Of a stretch of 64,000 bases of DNA, positions 48,481 through 59,700 are shown in pieces (position 1 is the first letter of the stretch; the number at the start of each line of letters is the position of its first letter). A program made the translations under genes and the position numbers. This DNA is from Adineta ricciae. Its lineage: Eukaryota; Rotifera; Eurotatoria; Adinetida; Adinetidae. Where the stretch lies: positions 1 to 64,000 of the forward strand of contig CAJNOJ010000166.1 in assembly GCA_905250025.1 (NCBI GenBank). The letters are read 5' to 3'. Below the pieces are notes generated by a model, which searched no databases, had not been told where the DNA came from, and worked only from the letters and a program-made list of their open reading frames with translations.

Positions 48481-48960
48481 GTACATGTTTGATAAAAAAT
48501 AAAGTAGCCGATTTATCAAAGCGACATTGAAGTTGTTCGAGACTAGCAAATATTGTACAAAATTGGTTTCATGAATTTGAATTTTCAAATGAACCATCAT
48601 GAATTTCCAATTTTTTAATAGACTCATTAAAATATTTGTACAGCCCATGATCGTTAAACCAACATGTTCAATCGGACCATTTGATTTCTAATGATGATAA
48701 TTGCGTTGCAGATTTGAACAATTCTTTCAATATATGGGATGTTTTAGATTGAAAATGACCTGATAGAGTCAAATGTTTGATATTTCATAAACTAACCATT
48801 GTTTGAAGATACTTTAACTCTAAAGGTTCTATCGAGAAAAAAAACATTATACTTTCCATATGTATCTTCCAGTGAAAAAAAAATCAATATTAGAAAAATA
48901 ATATGCATATTTTTCTGTTAATCCTTCGGGATGAAGTGTTAATTCCCCCGACTGAAAGGA
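48481..48960 (-). pseudogene. Decayed leucine-rich-repeat gene fragment
   Basis: On the minus strand one frame reads leucine-rich repeat-like sequence (PLELKYLQTMVSL, NIKHLTLSGHFQSKTSHI, LSSLEIKWSD, IKKLEIHDGSFENS, SLEQLQCRFDKSA), interrupted by at least three in-frame stops. The upstream part, containing LTLHPEGLTEKYAYY, lies beyond a poly-T tract and appears shifted. Large LRR families related to F-box proteins are common in bdelloids; this copy cannot be functional. Confidence 0.65.
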
Positions 48961-49371
48961 GAGTTATATGAAAAAAATAGTTTGTTTGCCTGTGTCAGGG
49001 TTAAAGGTCAAATGAGGTATTTTTTGAAAATGCTGGAAACTTGATAAAACATCGCTAGCGACGAGCATTGAGGCTAGATCTTGGTCGAGGAAAGGGGTGA
49101 TAGGGTCAGACTCAAGAGTAAAAAAAACATATTTTCCCAAAATTTTGGAAAGTCGAAAAACACTACTTTGAGTGGGTTTAAGAGTCGAAAAAATATCGTC
49201 TATGATGTGGTTAAAGGTCAATTTAAAATAAACACTTGCTCATGCCAGAAAGTTGAAGGCCTCGACCTTTATGTTATACTATGCAACTAAACTTGATTCT
49301 TATATTCTAGACTAGTGAGAACATTTTTGGATCTTTATATACGAGTAATGCTCTTCCTTTGGATTCGGTGA

Positions 49372-51259
49372 CCCTTTTCTGAAAGAATTTTCCTAATGCT
49401 GAACACATTCAGAGACTTTGAAAGAGAAATAACGCACTGCGATTGCTACTAGTGCTCGAATGAATCATGGCACTATGTCACAAATTAGAGTGAATAGGAG
49501 ACAGAGGTTTTTTGTCCAGGAACCAGACCGATTACTCATTTGTCAATGAGTAATTCTCGAGCGCTAACTGTGTTGGCTGAAAAATCCATCGCTCAACGGC
49601 TAGTGGCTCGTCGGCCATCATGGACAACCATTGACCTTTCTCATCTATTTTCCTGTTTTCACATTACTCGCATGGAAATTCTCATGGATGCTTTACTAAG
49701 TCGCTCATAGACGGACGATATATAATAGACTACTTGAAACGTTTGCACATTCGCCAGTGTCTTTCAGCGAAAAATTGATTCTTTTCTCTCCTGTCAACAA
49801 AATGATACCTGGTCGAATATTTTCATTGAGGAATATCCATTCGTCAAATCCCTTTCAAAATTACCTGAAGCCTGGCAAGGTGATTCGAAGCGTACAGTTT
49901 AAGATTAATCTGGAATTTAAACGTCTAGTCGTTCGTCGGCCTCTCTCCGATCGGCCACTCACGGCTAGCCGTTGACGCACATAGTCAATTTTCATAGTAT
50001 TTTCATATAAAGAAGCATTTCGTTGATACTGAGTCGGTCTGTGATCAAAGTTATCAAAATTCTTCGTAACTGTGCAATCTACAGTACATACTCCCTTACT
50101 CTCTTCAATTTGAAGCCCTGATAATGTGCAGGCCTTCCCAGGTTATTATGGCTTGGTCGGTTTCGGCCGGAATTTCAAACGTAGGTTCCAGTAATTTCCT
50201 AACCGTTTTCCGCAACCTTCGAGCAGGAAACGACCAGGAACGGATCCACTCGCCGGAATGATCGACTTGGGTTATTCTCGAAGCTCGAAAAGACATCAAT
50301 TATGTTCCTTCAAAAATCATTGACATTAGCTGAGCCTCTTCTAAATCTCATCCTTCAAGTAATTTTCAAAACAAACGCCTAGTCGTTCGTCAACCTCCCT
50401 CTGGTGGGTCACTCATGGCTAGCCGCTGCTATGCTATCTCTGTTATACCTTTCACCTTTGATTAACTTTGAAACTGAATAATTGCGCTTCGTGGTATTGT
50501 CGTTTTGACAGTGATGATCTTCCATTCATTTGACTACCAAAAGAAACTAGATAAAAACTCTTATTTTATGATGTGCTCTGAGAAGAACATCTCTCATAAT
50601 GTTCCATATGTTTCGAATATTGTTTGTATAGTCCACGCCTCTGTAGTTAATCATATAGAATTCCATTCACAGGTATACCACTTTGCGAACTATTTCTGCT
50701 AATTTCATATTAAAATACATGACATATGTAGCCTACAAGGCAAAAATGACACTAAGCTCATATAACTTTTTCTGATTTCTTGAATTAGAAATATCATCAT
50801 CAAAAATATATTAAACCTTTTCGTTTAAGCTGTTAAACTACTATCTTCGTACACCTCACATCCATCAATAGCGTTAGGCCCAATACCTTCTAGAAAAGAT
50901 ATCGGGATCGATAAAGAAAATTATCTTCTTTGAAAAGAGGAAGACACAACCCGAAACTTGGTGAATAAGAAGAAACTAACCTCAGATTCGAGACCCTCGA
51001 CATAGATTACCTTTCGGGCAACCCTTACTGCACATAATAATAATTTATATGTAATTGATAATTAATAGTTAAAAATTAGTTAAAACTAACCTCAGATTCA
51101 AGTTCCTCGACTTCCATTACCCTACCGGTAATCACTTCCTAACACCCATCGATTAATTTCATTGATATTAGGAATGCTGATTGGATAGGACAGACAGACA
51201 AACAAGCATTTTATTAGCCCAGAATTTAAACGCTGTATAACCCTTTCTTTCAGACAAGG
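49372..51259 (+). mobile_element. Non-coding TIR-bounded element E1, copy 2
   Basis: From CCCTTTTCTGAAAG (49372-49385) to CTTTCAGACAAGG (51247-51259). It lacks the interior segment of about 560 bases present in copy 1. It carries two copies of the GGCTAGCCG motif (about 49916-49976 and 50371-50430). The short ORFs 49757-49975 and 50105-50299 lie within repeat sequence and are not called. Confidence 0.7.
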
Positions 51260-51543
51260 AAATATTGACATGCTCATTTTCTTTTGTGAAGTAAAAAATT
51301 ATCTTTCATTCTGTCAAAGTATACGAAGCTATCGAAAATATAACTGAAAAATGATCTTCACGATACGAAACAATTCTGAAAAGAACATCCCAAATTTTTC
51401 ACTCCCGCCTCATATCTTTCCTGCTGATCCATTCACATATTTTCGATTACTGTAGAACTAATTCAGCGGGCGAAGCTCATTCACAAATCCAAAACGTCTC
51501 AAAACAGGGTTCCGTCCAAAACCACATGCCAAACTCATAGTTT

Positions 51544-54222
51544 CTACTTCGCACGTTCCAAGTTTCTTTTAATCAATTGAAGGTGAGGATGTGTCGATGG
51601 TAACACTTCTTGAGCGATTTGAACCGCATTTGTGTAAAACAATACAGCAGTCCTTTGATCACCCATGTGAGAATAAGCATTACCGATGTTGTTGTAGGAT
51701 GAAGCCACACTAGGATGATTGGGAGGAAGTGATTGTTCTCGTATTTTGAGAGCTTGTTCATGTGATGAAAGTGCCTTGGGATAATCACCCATGTCAGAAT
51801 ACGCATTACCGATGTTGTTGTAGGATGAAGCCACATCTGGGTGATTGGGAGGAAGTGATTGTAGTTGAATTTTAAGAGCCTGTTCATATGATGAAAATGC
51901 CTTGGGATAATCACCCATGTTGTAATACGCAATACCGATATTGCTGTAGGATTTAGCCACACTAGGATGATTGGGAGGAAGTGATTGTAGTTTAATTTTG
52001 AGAGCTTGCTCATATGATGAAAGTGCCTTGGGATAATCACCCATGTTGTAATACGCAATACCGATATTGCTGTAGGATTTAGCCACACTAGGATGATTGG
52101 GAGGAAGTGATTGTAGTTGAATTTTGAGAGCTTGTTCATATGATGAAAGTGCCTTGGAATAATCACCCATGTCAGAATACGCATTACCGATGTTGTTGTA
52201 GGATGAAGCCACATCTGGATGATTGGGAGGAAGTGATAGTTCTCGTATTTTGAGAGCTTGTTCATATGATGAAAGTGCCTTGGAATAATTACCCATGTTG
52301 CGATACGCACCACCGATGTTGTTGTAGGATGAAGCCACATGTGGATGATTGGGAGGAAGTGATTGTAGTTTAATTTTGAGAGCTTGTTCATATGATGAAA
52401 GTGCCTTGGGATAATCACCCATGTCAGAATACGCATTACCGATGTTGTTGTAGGATGAAGCCACATCTGGATGATTGGGAGGAAGTGATTGTAGTTTAAT
52501 TTTGAGAGCTTGTTCATATGATAAAAGTGCCATGGGATAATCGCCCATGTGAGAATACGCATTACCGATGTTGTTGTAGGATGAAGCCAAATGTGGGTGA
52601 TTGGGAGGAAGTGATTGTAGTTGAATTTTGAGAGCCTGTTCATATGATGAAAGTGCCTTGGGATAATCACCCATGTCAGAATACGCTGTACCGATGTTGT
52701 TGTGGAATGAAGCCACATCTGGATGATTTGGAGAAGACGACATCAAGAGAAGTTCAAGAGATTTTCGAAAAAGTGTTATTGCCTCCTCATATTGCCCTTT
52801 CTGGCATTTAATGTTACCCAGGCCATTATAGACATGGCTTTCAGAGTCTTCAGAAGGCGCTTCATCAATCAGAACTCGACAGATTCGTTCAGCAATGTCT
52901 GACTGTCCTATGTCAGCGAGTACTAGACTTAGTCGTGACCACCCCTCTGTATTTGGAAAGCTTTCTTTTCGAATCTGTTCAGTAAGTACCATCAATTCTT
53001 TGTCATTGTCACTCGTCAATGACAACGCCACTTCATACACTTTCTCGTTCCCATCCATGGGCTTAACATCCCTTATGCGAAAGATACTGTGCATCGAAAA
53101 CAGTACCTCTTCTTCTGCGGGAAACTGACTGATGTGACGAACCGAGGCAAATGACGTTGTTGATTGCTTTGGATCTATTGTGATCACAAATAGAACACTG
53201 ATCACATCACGGTTCTTTCGATTTCCTGGGGTAAAGATAAGAGAAACGTCGCGATTCTCACTGGTAGACAGGAAATTATTGAATGACATCAGCCCACCCT
53301 TCGTTGCCATCAATTGATCAAAATCTTTCTCCATTAAACCTTGACCACGGTAAACTGGAAAGCTTTTAGCAGTAGGTGATGCATCACCAAACTGCTGCTT
53401 GTGCAATTCTTCAATATGTCGATGAAGGTCACTGATGAAAAAGCCCATCAATGTGATCACTTCACCGTCCATCACTCGTAATGCACGATTCAGCATACTG
53501 TATATAAATCTTTGTGTTGTATACCACCAAATAGGTGTGTGCTGATAATATTCGTCTTCCAGTTGTTTCACTTTCTTTCGATCCACTTCAGTATCAACGA
53601 AATTATCACAGCAATACTTGACGAACTGTTTGATATGTTTATCCTTAAATTGGATTGTTAAAAGTATTTCTTTGATGATCTTTGTGTACATAAATGATGG
53701 CTCTAGTCGATCTAATCGTTTGTCAGGTTGTACAAAACTCATAGGAATAGCAGTGAGTTCATATCGACGAATGATTTTCTTTAATTGTTCACAAATATGT
53801 ATAATATCAATGGAAACACTCTTCACTTTGCACCAGTTTTTCGCCCATTGTTCGTGTCGATTTTGGTCATCACAGAAAATGAAGATCGAATCGATGTTTG
53901 AAATATCATGTACACAAGGTACAAGACGTTGTCCAACTGATCCTGACGTGATCAAACAAACATCTGTGTCGGTGAGAGTGAGAATAAAATCGATACATTC
54001 ATCATTATCGGTGAATGTATAAATATCATTGACAATGTATTGAAGATGTGTGATTGCATTTTGATAATCTGGATTACTGCTGTGAATGTGAGTGTCAAGC
54101 CAAATGACAGATATATCTTGCGTCTCTTCAATTTTTATACGATTAAATTCATTTGCTTGTTGAAAGGTGGCTGGTGATGTCTGCTCGAACATATCCAAAC
54201 TGCCTTGTTTCTGATTTGCCAT
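51544..54222 (-). CDS. ADP-ribosyltransferase with TPR repeats, copy 2
   Basis: Single exon, 892 residues, ATG at 54222 (MANQKQGSLDMFEQ). The layout is as in copy 1: an N-terminal alpha/beta region, then an arginine-type ART domain with VYRGQ, FLSTS and FPAEEEVLF, the latter keeping the E-x-E pair although one Glu of copy 1 is Ala here. Ten 42-residue TPR units follow, two more than in copy 1. Most carry SYEQALKI, where copy 1 has mainly HEQ/HEKALKI. The stop at 51544-51546 is three codons earlier than in copy 1: a CAG has become TAG, removing QKL. This copy keeps the probable ancestral start. It is likely cytosolic, with the TPR array offering a protein-binding surface for target choice (inference). 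Confidence 0.9.
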   Translation of the reverse strand: MANQKQGSLDMFEQTSPATFQQANEFNRIKIEETQDISVIWLDTHIHSSNPDYQNAITHLQYIVNDIYTFTDNDECIDFILTLTDTDVCLITSGSVGQRLVPCVHDISNIDSIFIFCDDQNRHEQWAKNWCKVKSVSIDIIHICEQLKKIIRRYELTAIPMSFVQPDKRLDRLEPSFMYTKIIKEILLTIQFKDKHIKQFVKYCCDNFVDTEVDRKKVKQLEDEYYQHTPIWWYTTQRFIYSMLNRALRVMDGEVITLMGFFISDLHRHIEELHKQQFGDASPTAKSFPVYRGQGLMEKDFDQLMATKGGLMSFNNFLSTSENRDVSLIFTPGNRKNRDVISVLFVITIDPKQSTTSFASVRHISQFPAEEEVLFSMHSIFRIRDVKPMDGNEKVYEVALSLTSDNDKELMVLTEQIRKESFPNTEGWSRLSLVLADIGQSDIAERICRVLIDEAPSEDSESHVYNGLGNIKCQKGQYEEAITLFRKSLELLLMSSSPNHPDVASFHNNIGTAYSDMGDYPKALSSYEQALKIQLQSLPPNHPHLASSYNNIGNAYSHMGDYPMALLSYEQALKIKLQSLPPNHPDVASSYNNIGNAYSDMGDYPKALSSYEQALKIKLQSLPPNHPHVASSYNNIGGAYRNMGNYSKALSSYEQALKIRELSLPPNHPDVASSYNNIGNAYSDMGDYSKALSSYEQALKIQLQSLPPNHPSVAKSYSNIGIAYYNMGDYPKALSSYEQALKIKLQSLPPNHPSVAKSYSNIGIAYYNMGDYPKAFSSYEQALKIQLQSLPPNHPDVASSYNNIGNAYSDMGDYPKALSSHEQALKIREQSLPPNHPSVASSYNNIGNAYSHMGDQRTAVLFYTNAVQIAQEVLPSTHPHLQLIKRNLERAK

Positions 54223-55089
54223 TACTGTGAGATTGGATTATTTATAAGGTAGTTATTGTAAGATGTGAGAAATGGTTGTTTGGTAGAGAACGATAAAAGT
54301 AATGTGCTCCTTCACGTTTTATGGAACTTGGAAAAAACATTCCTTCTTCTTCCTAGACAAACATTCTTACTCTCAAAATGAATCTCTGACGACAGTAGAA
54401 GACGAAAAAGAAAAATAACGGCATTTTGATTTTAAAAACTCGTGAATAGAGCGTAAAGTCGCCAAAACACTGTGGTTTGTTAATACAGCTTCATGCATAT
54501 AGTCAAACAAAAATCGAACAGAGAAATTCTCAGCTGAATCAGCAGCTTCTCCAGTTTCAGTCGAATATAAATGCAGATTTTAAACGCAAATCGAAGTATA
54601 AAATTATTTCTCAAGGAAAACATAATTCTATACATGTACGAGATTAGAACTGCATTCAGTTCTAATACATTTTGAAAGTACAATTCTCATCTTTCTAACT
54701 TACTTTTGAAGTGATCAACAACAGTCGAGTATTCATGTGCATTCGAAGTTATATTAGGCAGCTCATGCTCTGATCACGAATTACACGCACCAAGCTTTTG
54801 AAACTTCCATAATTCAATAGCAAACAACACGTAAACGTAGTACTATTTATAAATGAGGATGATGAAATTGAAAATGCCGTCAAAAATGATTACAATTTCA
54901 AGTTTGATAATCTAAACGTCTCGTTCTTATAATTGTCTCATTACTTTAGATACGATTGTTGGGCTACGAAAAAGTCATGAGTTGCCTAATTCGACTTATA
55001 TTATAAGCGGACATCTGATAGACTAATCTCAGTTCGAATATAAATAGATGTATATCTACAGGTTGCGCTCATCTGTTGGATTCGCTGAA

Positions 55090-56130
55090 CCTTTTCTGAA
55101 AGAACTACAAGACTCAGATAAAAATTCTAACGTATATCTCATTCTAATCCGCTTCGAATTAAAGCCACTTTTATGCAAATTCTTTTTCTTTTAATCCTTT
55201 TCTACCTTATTCATGTCAAACTGCTTTCAATTCATTTGTCCAAAGATGTAAGTAAGCCGAAGTAAAAAAATCCGATGCTGGATCCGATGGGATCCGAGTA
55301 TGGGATTGTTCGATCTGGGAAAAGAACACTGTTTCTAAAGATTTACTAATCGACTCTCTTCCCACTATTTACAATCAAAAATCAATTTACTTACACTTAT
55401 TTTATCTCTTCTAAGCCACCCAAATAAACGCCTGGTCGCTCGTTGGTCTGCCTCCAATCGGCCACTCGCGGCTAGCCGTTACATGTCCAACTTTCATTCT
55501 TTCATCTAGTTTAAAATCTTCTTCAAATTCAATCAAACCATTTCCTTTCGTTCCCTGTTAAAGAATCACCAATGTTGTGCCATTGTGACTATCCAAAACG
55601 ACATTTGATAGAGGAAGTATTATTTCGAGTGGTTAGCATCAGATAATGTTTGTGTAATATAGCTGTTTATATAATTGTAATGTTATCAATATGCTGTGAT
55701 GAGTATGAGTATCCAGCAGACGGACGTTAATCAGCTATTTCGTTTTGTTCTACATATTACTGCTTCAAACACTATCGCCTACAAAAAATCTTCCTTGCAA
55801 AAACTCGTACTTTTTCTACAGAAAAACTAACATCGGATTCGAGATCCTCGACCTCGGTTACCCTTCGGTCAACCCTTACTCGACAGCCAAAAAGAGTTTC
55901 ATTCTTTACTTAGTAATTAGCTAACTAGGTAATTGTAATTTCAAAAACGTACCCTCAGATTCGTAATCCTCAACCTCGGTCACCCGATCAGTGGTCAATC
56001 TTTGATCACTATAGATAAATTTCATTGATTTATAATATGCTGCAATCTGATTGGATTATGCAAACAAACAAACTTTATGCATTTTCATGACTGTATTTAT
56101 GTCTCTATAACCCTTTCTTTCAGAAAAGGG
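55090..56130 (+). mobile_element. Non-coding TIR-bounded element E2, copy 2
   Basis: From CCTTTTCTGAAAG (55090-55102) to CTTTCAGAAAAGGG (56117-56130), 1041 bases against 1038 in copy 1. At about 55273-55318 it keeps a fuller GGATCCGATGGGATCCGAG motif than copy 1, where part of it is deleted; this motif is related to the direct repeats at 21819 and 29108. Confidence 0.7.
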
Positions 56131-56131
56131 A

Positions 56132-56767
56132 ATGATAACTAAGTACCACGAAACTTTTTACGACGATTTTCTGGACCAGAGGACGGATTAGAGAGGGCTG
56201 ACACCATTTACAAGTGTGAAGAATGGGGTACTTGTGTAAAATTTTCATCTATGTGATTTTTGTCTCAGTTAACGCTAAGAAACTTCCTCTCATAGGTTTT
56301 CCATCCATTGCAACCCTTCCAAAAGCCAAAAGCACACTGAGAAGTGTCAACATCACAAATATAGAGTTACGGTGTATGTGAAAGCTGAGATGAGGAAGAG
56401 GCATAAGATTTTGCTTGTATTGCTGTCGAGAGCGGAAGTCAAATTGATGATTGAGGTACGATGTTGAAAATAAACCTTAGGATGGGTGTGACGGTCCCGT
56501 TAAATGGATGCTGTTTTGTCCTTTGCTTTGCTCTCATAATAATTCTTCGTATCTGATATACACGTACATAAATGTCCACTTTGATCAGAAATTGTCACAA
56601 GCAGTAAAAATACTGATAGAACGAAACATGTTCGAGAAGAAAAACGAAGGCACACTCGTTTGAGTCAAACAAGATTTTTTCCATCATTGTAGTGGCCTAT
56701 GTATGTTTACAATTTTATTTGTATAAAATAAAAAACGAAATAAAAAAGAACAATAACGAAGTAAATC
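56132..56767. other. Spacer downstream of the IGHMBP2 gene
   Basis: About 640 bases between the cassette end and the IGHMBP2 stop codon. AATAAA-like signals on the minus strand are expected near the stop; the plus strand is AT-rich there (56719-56760). No gene was recognised. Confidence 0.4.
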
Positions 56768-59700
56768 TCATTTTTTCTTTCGTTGAGTTTCTTTTGAATT
56801 GATTTTCTCCTGCAATTTTCTTTCTAAATATGGTCGTTTATCTTTGCTTATTGTCGAATTTTCATAGACAGGTCGAACATTGCTATGTGTTGAGATATGC
56901 GTTTGTCGCATGTCTGTGCGTGCTTGATGGCCGCAGCCGTGAACTTCAGGCATCGAATGTTCAAAACAATAACGACGATTACAATACGAACAAAGTTGTC
57001 CTAATAAACTGATTTTGATTTTACATCGTTGTGCGTTGCAAACGTTGTCTTGCTGACGAGCGGCTTCCAGTAGTTCATCGAACGATGCTTCGGTATTCAT
57101 TGATTCTAATTTGCTTGTTTTTTTCTTCACAGTTTTTGGACGTTCAGGTGCAACATTTAATTTAGATGAGGAAGTCTCCTACAGAAATGTGTTCTTATTT
57201 TTCCGAGTACAAAAGTTCATTCATACAGATGCTGAATTTGTTGTCGTGGACACGGACGATGATGGGTGCATTCGTTGACAATAGACTTCGTGCAATTGAA
57301 GATTTTGTGGTGGAATATCTTTTCGGCAAAAACGACAGAGATTAGTTGAAGTCAGCACAGGTGACGCTGTCTGAAAAATGATCGTCGAAATGAAATTTGT
57401 GGATAACGATTTGGTGGTTTTACCTTTTCTGACAAACTAATCTCTTCAGATGATATTTCTTGTTTCTGTTCTTCTTTCGTTATTGTCGTTGACGTTGCTT
57501 TTTTAGGAATTACTGATTTGGAATGTTTCTTATCATTTTCATCATCCAATACGGAAAATGAACGAAACTGCGTTGTCATTTCTTCTTGTTCTTGTTCTTC
57601 TATCTTTTCCTCTTTCTTTACTTTCCGTTGTGTCGCAGTATCATTCGAAACTTTCTTCATAACCGTAATATGCCGCTGTTCGCCCGTACCTTCACTAATA
57701 TGTTGAAGATCATATTTTTCTGCTAACTGAAACAAAATGTGTTGACTACAAATTAGTCCCAGAATCAGTCTACTCGCGTACTTCATGAACATAATGTCTC
57801 CCGAACGATGATAGGCCGTCTTCGAACTGCAACTGTTGAGCGTTGGGATCTTTGAGGAAAGCGTCAATGCGTAGATCGAGAATATTTGTCAGTACGTTTT
57901 CGAGAGTATTCGTTGCTTCCGATCGAGGTTTTGGCGGATATTGTTGTCTAAGAAAAATATGCCAAATAATACAAACAATGGGAGCAAATATGATGGTTAA
58001 TTTACTTCGGCTTCTTTGTTTGCTGTTTCGGCTGTTTTGAAGACGATGATGTTGTTGTTGTTGTTGATTTTTTCGATGAAATCGTTGCTTGGAAAAAATT
58101 ATTGTCTATACAACGAAGAAAGACAGTTACTTTTAACGTAAGATATCAATAAAATACCATCGACTAATTCAAAAGCAGATCGAACTTCTCCATTGTTTAG
58201 CATATAATCAATTAATCGTTTCATAAACGGATCATGACTAACTGTTTGAACATTGCATACAACACACAGATGTCGACGTGCACGAGTTATAGCAACATTA
58301 ATTCGACGAGAATCCGAAAGAAATCCCACTTCGCCTAAACGAAGGACAAAAATTCAAACTCATTATTATTTCGTCATTAATTCCTTCTCGCTCACCTCGT
58401 TGATTCGATCGGACCATAGAGATAATAATCACTTCTTTTTCTCGTCCTTGAAATCCGTCAACAGATTTGATTTCTAACATTGGGTATGTTCCTAACAATT
58501 TCTGACGCAACAATTGAACTTGCATGTTGTACGGCGTTATCACACCGATTTGATCAACAGATACACCGTAGTTATCAATCAATTCTTTTACATGAGTGCT
58601 GACAAGAGCAACTTCGCCTTCATTTCCACGAGAATTTTCATCGTCGAGACAGATTTCCGGCATATCATAACCAGTTGTATCGATGAGAAACAGCGGACAA
58701 TGGGAAAGGTTTTCATCATCAAGTTCATCTTCGTGATTACGTTTGGAAATATTCTCCAAATCCTTCAAAAGATGTGACTGAACAGATTTATCAGCCACTA
58801 ATTTTCCTTGATAGAATTCATTGGATGACCACTGCATGATGGCTTCATTCATACGATATTGAATCGTTAACATTCGAGTAATCTACTTCAACTCTTTTCT
58901 TAGCAAACCTTTTGTGTGTTTCAATCAAATCATGTCCTACGTACTTTATCGCCAAATTGTTCAATTAATCGCTGCATTAATGTTATAGCTAAACCCTCCT
59001 TAGCAGCCTTGTCACTCAAGATCGTCGGTGGTAACTGCAAATGATCACCAGCTAATACGCAGCGTGGTGCACGAAGCAGTGCAAGCCAACAGGCAACTTC
59101 AAGTGCCTAGAACATACGACGAATGAAGAAGAATTTCATTTCGAAAATATACTTGTGAACATTCATCGATGACAACCAAATCGAAGTGGTTCGGTGGTAA
59201 TAATTTCAATGGACTATCATCAGTTGCCGATGTTAATGTACAGAGAATGACGTTAACTGATTGCATAGCTTCTCGACTCGCTTTTTCTTCGTAAACTCGA
59301 ATATCTTTTCGCAGATTTTTTATCTCTTTTTTCAAACGCTCACGTTCTCCACGATCGGTTGATTTTCGTAATTTGGTCTATTGAACAATACAAATAAATA
59401 CTCAAAGCTCCGTACAAAATCAATAAAATCTCTTACAAAACATTGATTTAAATCTTCACGTATTGCATTCTTGACATCCTGATAATTTTCTGTTACAATT
59501 GATTCCAACGAAAAACGTTGGATTGATTCCAACAAACGTGCAGGATGACCAAGACGTATCAATTTCAATTGTTTTTTCCTTCCCAAACGCTCGACAAGGT
59601 TATCCACTGCAATATTCGACGGTGCACAACAGAGAATTTTTGCATCACGTTTCAACGCTTCTTGTAAGATATATTCCACGATCGTCGTTGTTTTGCCTAG

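Larger units (their letters stand above)
49346..56131. mobile_element. Composite cassette copy 2: E1 - ART-TPR gene - E2
   Basis: Second copy of the 21917-29060 unit, same orientation, about 27 kb away. Outer inverted ends are CCCTTTTCTGAAAG at 49372-49385 and CTTTCAGAAAAGGG at 56117-56130. Both non-coding flanks and the gene are conserved. Differences include the shorter E1, a deletion of about 57 bases in the gene's upstream region near 54518 (between TCGAACA direct repeats present at about 27392 and 27447 in copy 1), and two extra TPR units. The direct repeats that flank copy 1 are absent. Confidence 0.75.

Noticed and set aside
50105..50299. 64-codon ORF in E1 copy 2
   Set aside because: Lies fully in the repeat and is not preserved as a clean frame across E1 copies.
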